A DNA stretch of 20,215 nt from a virus. Of this stretch, positions 15,401-20,215 are shown piece by piece. Positions within the stretch are counted from its first letter, which is position 1. Every line of letters begins with the position of its first letter. The stretch is taken from the IMG/VR virus record IMGVR_UViG_3300001419_000082, positions 1-20,215 of that record; one strand, 5' to 3'. The translations under genes were made by a program, and so were the position numbers. The notes under the pieces are model-generated. The model had not been told where the DNA came from. It saw nothing but the letters and a program-made list of their open reading frames with translations, and did not search any database.

Positions 15401-15729
15401 TCCAATTGTTTCAGCTGAGCACCTGTAGCACCGGTGATAGCGGAAAGGTCAGACAGCGCCTGGCCATACTGCCGGGTTGTCGTGATAATGCTCCCCAGCG
15501 AGAAGCCTAACCCTGCTACTCCAGCCAAACCAGCCAGCGTCCCTTTAAGGCTGCTGACCGTTTGGCCGACACGCTGATAAGCCTCATCGGTCTTTTTCGC
15601 ATCCTGCTGGGCTTGACGGTTAAACCTTCCGGATTGATCGCCGGCGGTGCGGTAAGCAGCCACCAGCTTGTTTCTAAAATTGGCGTCATTCAGGTACAAC
15701 CCGACCGCCAACGATGCCACATCAGCCAT
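12412..15729 (-). CDS. H: Tape measure protein H
   Basis: A 1105-residue tail tape measure protein, which sets tail length and helps DNA pass the membrane. The start is ATG at 15729 (MADVASLAVGLYLN), which overlaps the T stop; an in-frame ATG at 15765 lies inside T and is unlikely. The N-terminal part (1-400) is of the TP901/lambda tape measure type, with AYRTAGDQSGRFNRQAQQDAKK, KEADALSAIT-like helices and LSLNQFGASANQADRY. A Gly/Ala-rich hydrophobic segment lies near 505-545 (GAARGALALVGGPFGAAMLAGSALLY). Long charged coiled coils follow (570-860), then the conserved C-terminus (LTGLLTGTQSFKDSMVGLFSSLTQSIVQNLIEMAAQALL) and a Gly-rich end. In lambda, gpH has 853 residues, so the tail should be longer than lambda's. 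Confidence 0.93.
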   Translation of the reverse strand: MADVASLAVGLYLNDANFRNKLVAAYRTAGDQSGRFNRQAQQDAKKTDEAYQRVGQTVSSLKGTLAGLAGVAGLGFSLGSIITTTRQYGQALSDLSAITGATGAQLKQLDDAAQQMGRTTEYSASQAAEALKLMASAKPELLKTADGLTTATHSALILAQAAGTTLPDATKTLALSLNQFGASANQADRYINVLAAGAKYGSSEIADTAAAIKNGGVAAAQAGIGFEQLNAAIQVLAEREIKGGEAGTGLRNVILNLEKGTDKTLKPSVVGLSTALENLSKKNLSTAQAVKLFGLENINAASILVSNRSKLDDLTKSLTGTQTAHEQAATRVNNLNGDLMGLTSAFEGLIIKVGQASGGPLRSGVQNVTEAINGLADNFNMVASVAMYTLIPIMSTKLTAGIRESIGAWREQQAAVKSATLAQASIAQKTIDAANATLKQNDAEFGRVRAMEKAAKQYGLNVSYTADYNRLIREETEATRSATVAKAQLDAANKRLSFSARAASVAVGAARGALALVGGPFGAAMLAGSALLYFHQQAKDARDSAINLKDAVIETTSALMQLSNKQLAVKELDLGDQLESQLEEQSKLQNQLKYMNKQIEQTNQQGWVGDLFGNKKEMQAARTRAENDLDSVNQGIQKTRDNLENVGKARFLVQTGVANTANQLASDINTITSQTESLSDKPLSPWGGEDPGKVDKKGQQALKQYQQLRREIEVALATSLAKIDLEERNSQAKLVATAKAAGASQADVQRVMALNAENYQRQRLELAEQYAPGKAAVRKEQETSRELKALYDARLLTERDYLVARDTLQQEMARQRLKAEADAISVPRQDIAGDVDPSVQLNNQLVQQQAQYQAYYQQGYIDKQRYEQLMQAATQESTEAQYKQAMSLYAGQSQINKLQIGLVDTMRERSTNMLTGLLTGTQSFKDSMVGLFSSLTQSIVQNLIEMAAQALLTKTILSSFMSFGGGAGGGNNPGAVPMFANAKGGVYSSPSLSAYSGQIVSNPTMFAFAKGAGLMGEAGPEAIMPLKRGADGSLGVRAIGMPQQAAAAPNVYITIEGGGNVNTQADQGWEEFGKQMGSIAAQESQKVINRNLKPGQPIWKAIKGM

Positions 15730-16326
15730 TTCCAAGCACTCGCATAACGTCAGCACACTGCGCATCTATCAAACTTTGCGCAGGCTGAACGGGTTGACGA
15801 ACAAAGGCATCCTCAGCAGCATCAGCAGTAATGCCCTGCAGCTTGAAGTATGCCCGCCAGTAATTCAGGATTTGTGCCGGCAACGCGGCTATTTTGCGGG
15901 GATCAGACTCACCCCAACGGTCTGCCAACTGGAAAATCAGCATCAGCCAGGGTGAGTCAGTCAGTTTTTTTCCGCTTCTTCCAGCGTGCCTACGGCGTGA
16001 CGCTTGACGGTGCTGATCGCCTCGACCAGTGTCGGGTTATCATGTGCAGCAAGCAGATCATCCACGCTGGGCAGTGCATTTGCAGGAATACGTTTGCCAT
16101 CTGGCGTCATAAAGCAGGACAGTAGCAATTCAACGTTGAGCCGCGCGGCCTTATTCATATCCCCGGCTTCGATGGCATCTTTCATGCCATCCTCATTATC
16201 CTGCAGTTCTGAGGCCTTCAGGCGGCGGATAAAGGTTTTAGTGCCAAACATTGGCACTTCTGTCACGTGGTCGTCAGATTTCAAAAGAGCGGCCTTGAGC
16301 GCCTTCAGGTCATATTTCTCGGACAT
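15722..16326 (-). CDS. Tail assembly chaperone GT (programmed -1 frameshift product)
   Basis: Predicted 201-residue fusion. Ribosomes translate G to the slippery AAAAAAC (15970-15964), slip back one base and continue in the -1 frame from CTG at 15964, adding 80 residues (LTDSPWLMLIFQLADRW... to VLGNG) that end at 15722. The -1 frame is open through the junction, and no good Shine-Dalgarno precedes the ATG at 15943, so a separate T is unlikely. In lambda, G and GT together coat the tape measure and recruit tube protein, and are absent from the virion. The T part (ALPAQILNYWRAYFKLQG) ends just inside the H start, matching lambda order V-G-T-H. Confidence 0.88.
15906..15970 (-). promoter_or_regulatory. 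-1 frameshift signal for G/GT
   Basis: On the minus strand the heptamer A-AAA-AAC (15970-15964) is in the correct phase (codons GAA AAA AAC, then TGA). A 5-nt spacer follows, then a perfect 9-bp stem: GACTCACCC (15958-15950) with GGGTGAGTC (15914-15906), loop 35 nt. The seven-A run could also allow transcriptional slippage. Confidence 0.85.
15961..16326 (-). CDS. G: Tail assembly chaperone G
   Basis: A 121-residue protein in the position of lambda gpG. It starts MSEKYDLKALKAALLKSDD and contains VPMFGTKTFIRRLKASEL, in the style of phage tail assembly chaperones. It is highly charged and helical. The reading frame ends with GAA AAA AAC TGA, placing the slippery heptamer at the very end as in other siphophages. 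AAGGA is 6 nt upstream of the ATG. Most ribosomes would stop here and a minority would shift to make GT. It begins 9 nt after the Ig-like ORF. Confidence 0.88.
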   Translation of the reverse strand: MSEKYDLKALKAALLKSDDHVTEVPMFGTKTFIRRLKASELQDNEDGMKDAIEAGDMNKAARLNVELLLSCFMTPDGKRIPANALPSVDDLLAAHDNPTLVEAISTVKRHAVGTLEEAEKN

Positions 16327-16335
16327 TGATATTCC

Positions 16336-16599
16336 TTATTTAACAGTTACGGTTGCGGTAGCGCTGTTGATAGCGTCTGCCCGCTCGGCCGACATCACAA
16401 CGCGATAAGCGCCAGCATCCGCCGCCACAATAGAGTTTTTGGTAAAGGTGGCAGAGGTTGCGCCGCTGATATCAGTGCCGTTTTTCTGCCATTGATATTT
16501 AACGGGCTTTCCGTTACTTGAGGTAGCCGCAACAGTCAGGGACAAATTGCCCCCGACTGCCAGATCAGCGCTCTTCGGCTGGGTAGTCACGCTGATCAC
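16336..16599 (-). CDS. Ig-like domain ORF, likely -1 frameshift extension of the tail tube protein
   Basis: An 87-residue ORF that is a single bacterial Ig-like domain: VTTQPKSADLAVGGNLSLTV, the core tryptophan in KYQWQKNGTDI, then ADAGAYRVVMSAE and a final strand SATATVTVK. Lambda gpV carries an Ig-like domain at its C-terminus; here it lies in the -1 frame relative to the tube gene. The only start is a GTG at 16599 overlapping the tube stop (GTGA), with AAAGG just 1 nt away, too close for normal initiation. A slippery heptamer and hairpin at the junction suggest it is translated as a fusion: 150 tube residues, then Gly, then this domain, 238 in all. Coupled re-initiation from the GTG is the alternative. 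Ig domains on phage surfaces are thought to help adhesion. Confidence 0.75.
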   Translation of the reverse strand: MISVTTQPKSADLAVGGNLSLTVAATSSNGKPVKYQWQKNGTDISGATSATFTKNSIVAADAGAYRVVMSAERADAINSATATVTVK

Positions 16600-16608
16600 A
16601 CCTTTGGG
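16563..16608 (-). promoter_or_regulatory. Candidate -1 frameshift signal, tail tube to Ig domain
   Basis: On the minus strand the heptamer C-CCA-AAG (16608-16602) is in phase (codons GCC CCA AAG GTG TGA). A 4-nt spacer (GTGT) leads to a perfect 8-bp stem: GATCAGCG (16597-16590) with CGCTGATC (16570-16563), loop 19 nt. The site resembles lambda's G-GGA-AAG. Slippage gives GGT GTG ATC in the Ig frame with no intervening stop. Confidence 0.7.
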
Positions 16609-17051
16609 GCTACAGCTCCCCAGGTGTTGTTGTTCTGCTTGCCTTGCACCGTGATTTGAATGACTTCACTCGCCGGAGCGGTGATTTCGTTCATCTTCCA
16701 GCCGGACAGCGAGAGGATCGAGGTGGAGGTGCGACCGTTCGGCAGCTCAACATAAAATTGAACGGTTTCACGGTTGTCCGCAGCGGTCAGGAACGCCGCA
16801 AAATCGGTATTGGATGGATCGTCGATAAACCCGATCGACTTCTCCGCGCCTTCCGGCAGGTCGGAGATAAATTGCTTGGTGGTGTCGATCAGGGTCGTGC
16901 AATCAACAAAGCTGCCGGTTTGCCCCATTTCACCTACTGCTTTGCAGTTGGTCAGTGCCTTCATGGCCGTTGGGGCGGCGCCAATAGCACCCCACTTAAC
17001 GATCGTGCCGGCCGGCAGCATGGCATATTCTGGCGAAGTTTTATCAGCCAT
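16596..17051 (-). CDS. V: Major tail tube protein (gpV-like)
   Basis: A 151-residue tail tube protein whose hexamers stack around the tape measure. It starts MADKTSPEYAMLPAGTIVKWG and has the family's ISDLPEGAEKSIGFIDDPSN, a central FAAFLTAADNRETVQFYVELPNGRTST, a GWKMNEITAPASEVIQITVQGK strand pair and a short C-terminus. It resembles the tube domain of lambda gpV (246 residues) but ends where lambda's Ig-like domain begins. AGAGGA precedes the ATG. The last codons hold a slippery heptamer and are followed by an Ig-domain ORF in the -1 frame, so a minor 238-residue form is predicted. It sits between the neck genes and G/GT. Confidence 0.88.
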   Translation of the reverse strand: MADKTSPEYAMLPAGTIVKWGAIGAAPTAMKALTNCKAVGEMGQTGSFVDCTTLIDTTKQFISDLPEGAEKSIGFIDDPSNTDFAAFLTAADNRETVQFYVELPNGRTSTSILSLSGWKMNEITAPASEVIQITVQGKQNNNTWGAVAPKV

Positions 17052-17083
17052 AATTCCTCTCTCAATGATTGTGGCAGCGGTCG

Positions 17084-17476
17084 CTACCGGTTTTCGATGC
17101 CATAGCGGACGTTAGCCGCCAGGATGCGTAATACGTGGGTTTTGTTGTAATCCAGTGCCGGGCGAATGAATGGTGAGGCAACCTGCTTAACCGTGCCGAA
17201 TTCCTGCGCCAGCGCCTTCATATGGTGCAACTTGCTTGGGCCTACACGTAGAGTTACTTGTGACCGTCCGCGTGTAGTTGAACGAATAGATATGCTGTCG
17301 CGCATGTGTGGGCCGCTGGCGGTGTCGTCATAACCTGCATGCTGCTGCATATCTTCCAATACAGGATCCAAAGCGGCTCGACCTGCATCACGCAGAATTT
17401 TTGTAGACACGTCACGCCCCAGAGCTTCCAACTGGCGGGCCAATTCGTCCATACCCGTTACACCTATGCTGATCAT
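17084..17476 (-). CDS. HK97 gp10-like neck/tail protein
   Basis: A 130-residue protein of the HK97 gp10 family, named for a protein encoded between head closure and tail tube genes in HK97-like phages. Typical segments are VTGMDELARQLEALGRDV, KILRDAGRAALDPVLEDM, the central RDSISIRSTTRGRSQVTLRVG and FIRPALDYNK near the end. GGAGG lies 7 nt before the ATG, and the start overlaps the DUF3168 stop as ATGA. It is thought to act in tail completion or tail-to-head joining; the exact function in this group is not firmly set. Confidence 0.82.
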   Translation of the reverse strand: MISIGVTGMDELARQLEALGRDVSTKILRDAGRAALDPVLEDMQQHAGYDDTASGPHMRDSISIRSTTRGRSQVTLRVGPSKLHHMKALAQEFGTVKQVASPFIRPALDYNKTHVLRILAANVRYGIENR

Positions 17477-17862
17477 GTGGCGTCCTCCGGGTAACAGATG
17501 ACGTAATCACGCACCAGCCGGTACTGAACGCTGTTGTTGGTGAGGGTGGTTGCTCCCTGTTGCATCGTGCCGCGTGTCACCGTCTGCACGGGCCAGCGCC
17601 CAATATGCCCGTGCTGAATGCTCTCCCAGGCGACACAGATAGCCTTATCCAGTTCAATGAGGCGCGCGTAATCGTCGATAACATAAAGCGTGACCTGAAA
17701 GCGCCCCTGAATCAGTGCCGTGCTGGCTAGCCCGGTATCAACTTTCGGGTTGCTGACCTTCTGATACGTCACGCCTTCCTGTTCCGGGTCAGGTAACAGC
17801 AGCGGATACGCTGGCAGGCTCGTTAGTGCCTCCAGTGCCGCTTTGATTTCATACTCGATCAT
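17473..17862 (-). CDS. Tail terminator/completion protein, DUF3168 family
   Basis: A 129-residue protein fitting the DUF3168 family (SPP1 gp17-like, analogous to lambda gpU), which caps the head-proximal end of the tail tube. Features are MIEYEIKAALEALTSLPAYPLLLP, the central FQVTLYVIDDYARLIELDKAI and the C-terminal VQYRLVRDYVICY strand. It overlaps head closure by 14 nt and gp10 by 4 nt, showing tight coupling. Confidence 0.82.
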   Translation of the reverse strand: MIEYEIKAALEALTSLPAYPLLLPDPEQEGVTYQKVSNPKVDTGLASTALIQGRFQVTLYVIDDYARLIELDKAICVAWESIQHGHIGRWPVQTVTRGTMQQGATTLTNNSVQYRLVRDYVICYPEDAT

Positions 17863-18178
17863 GACGAATATCAGCCTCCGCCGTAATTAACAGCCGGTCT
17901 CGCTGTGAACGGTCAGGCGCACGGACGGTAAACGTTCGCTGCTGAAAAACCACCTGCCAATCAACGGTAATTTCGTCCCGTGGCCGCAATGTAAACAGCA
18001 TGGTTTCTACCACCTGCCCCTGTTCACCCGTGCGAATTTTTCGGTTGGCGATCGGCTCCGCATCAGCCCAGACCTCAGCGACAAACTCGTAGGTTTTTAC
18101 CGTGCCGCCGGTGCGATCATCCCGGACAACGATCGGGCGCAGCAACCGTATGCGATTATTTAGTTTTCCTGCCCTCAT
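17849..18178 (-). CDS. Head closure protein (SPP1 gp16 / phage head-tail joining family)
   Basis: A 109-residue head-tail joining protein. It opens MRAGKLNNRIRLLRP and continues with DDRTGGTVKTYEFVAEVWADAEP, the strand-rich ETMLFTLRPRDEITVDWQVVF and a C-terminal LLITAEADIR, as in SPP1 gp16 and HK97-type adaptor proteins that close the capsid after packaging. It starts within the connector stop (ATGA overlap). Confidence 0.87.
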   Translation of the reverse strand: MRAGKLNNRIRLLRPIVVRDDRTGGTVKTYEFVAEVWADAEPIANRKIRTGEQGQVVETMLFTLRPRDEITVDWQVVFQQRTFTVRAPDRSQRDRLLITAEADIRHDRV

Positions 18179-18489
18179 GTTCCCGGCCTCTTTCGTTTTC
18201 CCTTCAACAAGTCGTAGAACCCCAGCGGCGCCTGATACAGTTTTTCCTCAGAGGTCGTTTCGCGATTTTCATACCAGTGGACAACCACCAGCATGATCGC
18301 CAGCTTGACCTTGCCGGCAATCACAACGCCCTCATCAACATCTTCCGGCACGCGCTCGTCAAACAGCGGCAGATTTAAGTATTCCTGCGCAAGGTCCTTC
18401 GCCGCATCGGCATAAATGTTCAGCAGTCCATCTTCTGTATCGCCGTCAATTCGGCATTGAAGGCGCAGCTCATCAAGTGATGGCGTCAT
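18175..18489 (-). CDS. Head-tail connector, HK97 gp6-like
   Basis: A 104-residue connector protein forming the ring below the portal. The start at 18489 (MTPSLDELRLQCRID) is chosen because GAGGT lies a few nt upstream; the reading frame is open to 18531, but that extension would encode the terminator hairpin. Family features are LDELRLQCRIDGDTEDGLLNIYADAAKDLAQEYL, the AIMLVVVHWYENRE helix and FYDLLKGKRKR at the end. It lies directly after the capsid gene and its terminator. Confidence 0.87.
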   Translation of the reverse strand: MTPSLDELRLQCRIDGDTEDGLLNIYADAAKDLAQEYLNLPLFDERVPEDVDEGVVIAGKVKLAIMLVVVHWYENRETTSEEKLYQAPLGFYDLLKGKRKRPGT

Positions 18490-18500
18490 ATCGACCTCAC

Positions 18501-18523
18501 AAAAAAGGCGGCCGTAGCCGCCT
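18501..18523 (-). terminator. Intrinsic terminator between capsid and connector genes
   Basis: On the minus strand AGGCGGC-TACG-GCCGCCT (18523-18506) is a 7-bp stem closed by C-G around a UACG loop (UNCG class, very stable), followed by five T (18505-18501). It lies between the capsid stop (18532) and the connector Shine-Dalgarno. Confidence 0.88.
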
Positions 18524-18531
18524 GATATCAC

Positions 18532-19749
18532 TTATTTCCCTGCCGGTGCAGCACCCATCTTGAGCAGTTTCACCGAGTTGCTGTCCACCATCATCGACCC
18601 GACACGCTTGGTGGTGTAGAAGCCAACAAAGGGCTTTTTAGTGTACGGGTCACGCAGCATGCGCACACCGATACGATCCAGAATGGTGAAGCAGCGTTTG
18701 AAGTTGCCAAAACCGATTGGCGTGCCGTCGCCGGCGATATCCGGGAACTGCTCATTCTCGGCAATGCCGTAGCTCAGCAGCGAAGACGGCTGGCCGAGCT
18801 GCAGGCCTGGCTGCCACAGATAGTTGCCCTGGCTGTCTTTCAGCGTGCGGACGGTGAACAGCGTGCTGTTGTTCATCATCCAGCGAGCGCCCGAGCGGTA
18901 AGGCTTACGCAGGGTATAAACCAACTTCACGATTTCATCGGCAGTGATCGCGTCTGGCTTGCCAGCCAGCAGGTGCTGCAGCTTGCCCCAATCGCGCTCC
19001 TTGTCGTCCTTGATGTCACTGCCATAGGCCAGCAGCCCTTTCGGCTTTTTGTTGCCGTCGCCGTTGGTGAAGGCGATTTCTTCCTGCTCGGCAAATTCCT
19101 GAGTCAGCTCAGAGACAATGAAGTTTTCCACATCGAAAAACGCATCATCCAACATTGTCTGCGTGGTCATTGGGTTACCGTAGATTTCACCCCATACCGG
19201 CTCAATGACCGCCAGCTTGGAGGTCTTGGTTTCTGGGCGCTCGTCGGTTTCACCCACCCAGCCGCTGTTAGTGCCGCCCTGGTTCACCAGTTTTTTATAG
19301 TTCGGCGTACCCATAGTGATAACGGTACACTCGGCACGCATGACCACCTCATCTTTCAGCGCGCTGATAATGTTGCGGTCCAGCTCCTCCGGCACCGCGT
19401 ATCCACCATCCGGATCGGTGGTCGTCTGCATGGCTTTCTGCTCAAGCTCCGCCAGCCCATCATCCTTGCCTTTGCGGACGAACTGAAGCCATCCGGCCTT
19501 GTGTTCCGTCGCGGCTTTGGAGTCTTTGCCACCGCCGGGACGTTTGACGGCCGCCAGCTCTTCTTCCAACTGAGATTTCAGATTATCCAGTTCGGACAAT
19601 TTCCCGTTCAGGGTGTCCACGGATTCGGACAGCTTGCCCTTTTCCGCTTCGATCGCATCCAGGCGCTTATCGTTCTTTTTGGTGAACTCTTCAAAGTTAC
19701 CTTTCAGCTCCTGCGCGACCAGTTCAACGTCTTTAATATCAACGGCCAT
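18532..19749 (-). CDS. Major capsid protein, HK97 fold
   Basis: A 405-residue HK97-type capsid precursor. Residues 5-75 are a strongly charged coiled coil (LVAQELKGNFEEFTKKNDKRLDAIEAEK...), the delta domain that acts as built-in scaffold. A Gly/Lys linker follows, and the HK97 core begins around residue 107 (MQTTTDPDGGYAVPEEL). Other core motifs are GWVGETDERPETKTSKL, the long helix VENFIVSELTQEFAEQEEIAFTNGDG, NPMTTQTMLDD and FKRCFTILDRIGVRMLRDPYTKKPFVGFYTTKRVGSMMVD. The adjacent protease would remove the delta domain; the exact cut site is not evident. The stop is followed by a strong terminator. Confidence 0.95.
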   Translation of the reverse strand: MAVDIKDVELVAQELKGNFEEFTKKNDKRLDAIEAEKGKLSESVDTLNGKLSELDNLKSQLEEELAAVKRPGGGKDSKAATEHKAGWLQFVRKGKDDGLAELEQKAMQTTTDPDGGYAVPEELDRNIISALKDEVVMRAECTVITMGTPNYKKLVNQGGTNSGWVGETDERPETKTSKLAVIEPVWGEIYGNPMTTQTMLDDAFFDVENFIVSELTQEFAEQEEIAFTNGDGNKKPKGLLAYGSDIKDDKERDWGKLQHLLAGKPDAITADEIVKLVYTLRKPYRSGARWMMNNSTLFTVRTLKDSQGNYLWQPGLQLGQPSSLLSYGIAENEQFPDIAGDGTPIGFGNFKRCFTILDRIGVRMLRDPYTKKPFVGFYTTKRVGSMMVDSNSVKLLKMGAAPAGK

Positions 19750-19764
19750 AGTATTTCTCCAGAT

Positions 19765-20215
19765 TCAGAATGTTATTGATTTCAAAATGGTTAAAGCAGC
19801 ATCTACATCACCAGCATCACGCTGGGACAAGGCGCCGTATCCCTCGGCCATAAACGCTTTGGCCTGAGAGCGAGAAAGCCCAACATCGCGCAGGACTCTT
19901 TCAATACTTTTCGGGGAGGGGGTTTCACCTCGCGCAAACGCGGATTTCACATCGCTGATGCGGGCTTCGTCGTTTGCCGGGAACGTCACCAGGCTCACTT
20001 CCCAGAGGTCCAGCTCCTTGAGCATCCAGGCCTCTTTCGCCCTGTCGTATTCCCAATCCTTCAGCATGTACCCTATAGAAAGGCCGGTTATAGAACCGGC
20101 CTTCATGTGTGCGTGGGCGCGTTTGGCGAGGGGGTCGTCGTCAATGAGCAGCTTTCCTTTGAGATATAAGCCGACATCATCCTCCTGCATCTCGGCATAG
20201 ACGCCGATCGGCTCC
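19765..20215 (-). CDS. Prohead protease, HK97 type (5' end outside the window)
   Basis: The C-terminal 149 residues of a caudovirus prohead serine protease (family S78/U35). The frame is open to the window edge and reads EPIGVYAEMQEDDVGLYLKG, so the start is beyond 20215. The catalytic serine is in the GSITGLSIGY motif and the catalytic glutamate in LWEVSLVTFPAN. The histidine normally just before the PIGV segment is outside the window. After the protease fold there is an extra C-terminal tail (SKSIERVLRDVGLSRSQAKAFMAEG) typical of these enzymes. It ends 15 nt before the capsid start; the portal gene is expected beyond the edge. Confidence 0.93.
   Translation of the reverse strand, partial: EPIGVYAEMQEDDVGLYLKGKLLIDDDPLAKRAHAHMKAGSITGLSIGYMLKDWEYDRAKEAWMLKELDLWEVSLVTFPANDEARISDVKSAFARGETPSPKSIERVLRDVGLSRSQAKAFMAEGYGALSQRDAGDVDAALTILKSITF

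Noticed and set aside
15730-15765. 12-residue N-terminal extension of the tape measure from ATG 15765
   Set aside because: The extension lies within T, and the family normally begins MADVASLAVGLYL; the ATG at 15729 gives the expected start.
15722-15943. T as an independent gene starting at ATG 15943
   Set aside because: No Shine-Dalgarno precedes it, while a slippery heptamer, stem and open -1 frame explain it as the GT extension.
18490-18531. 14-residue N-terminal extension of the connector protein
   Set aside because: It would translate the terminator hairpin. The ATG at 18489 has a GAGGT site and a family-like N-terminus.
18973-19779. 268-codon plus-strand open frame antisense to the capsid gene
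   Set aside because: It lies wholly opposite a certain capsid gene and its translation is low-complexity Leu/Phe/Val-rich with no domain. Long antisense frames arise from codon bias.
1-20215. CRISPR array, IS element, invertible fibre segment or flanking attL/attR repeats
   Set aside because: No regularly spaced repeats, transposase, recombinase sites flanking the fibre genes or long direct repeats at the window ends were seen by eye.

Overview
The window is one continuous stretch of a temperate, lambda-like siphophage genome that fits an Enterobacterales host. The tail genes are recognisable relatives of lambda M, L, K, I and J, the base composition is about 50-55% GC, and ribosome binding sites are of the E. 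coli type. A Yersiniaceae host such as Serratia is only a guess. No bacterial housekeeping gene, rRNA, tRNA, IS element or CRISPR array was seen.

Layout. Positions 1-921 (+) hold the end of an early or regulatory operon: a small ClpX-type zinc-finger protein, an unknown coiled-coil-like protein and a PrtN-family (pyocin activator/excisionase-like) protein, all overlapping. A 270-bp control region (922-1191) rich in inverted and direct repeats leads into the tyrosine integrase (1192-2289, +) and a small unknown gene (2334-2597, +). A 181-bp non-coding stretch of nested inverted repeats (2598-2778) separates these from the convergent late operon. The late operon (2779-20215) lies wholly on the minus strand. 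In transcription order it encodes prohead protease (cut by the window edge), HK97-fold capsid, gp6-like connector, head closure protein, HK97 gp10-like protein, DUF3168 tail terminator, tail tube protein, Ig-like domain, tail chaperones G and GT, tape measure, M, L, K, a secreted-protein moron, I, J, a DUF6453-like protein, an S74 fibre and an Stf-like fibre. It is a mosaic: an HK97/SPP1-type head and neck joined to a lambda-type tail.

The most notable observation is two programmed -1 frameshift cassettes about 640 nt apart in the tail operon. One is the expected G/GT chaperone site: slippery AAAAAAC, 5-nt spacer, then a 9-bp perfect stem. The other lies at the end of the tail tube gene: slippery CCCAAAG, 4-nt spacer, then an 8-bp perfect stem. 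It would fuse the tube protein to the Ig-like ORF in the -1 frame, giving a 238-residue protein like lambda gpV with its C-terminal Ig domain, but on only a fraction of subunits.

Other points: four intrinsic terminators each sit directly before the Shine-Dalgarno sequence of a downstream late gene, so expression of the distal tail genes probably needs antitermination or read-through. The AT-rich moron between K and I has its own candidate promoter and terminator. Early genes lie on one side of int and the tail genes' 3' ends on the other, as in a circular or virion phage map, so an uninterrupted attP should be inside this window. Two candidate sites are described.
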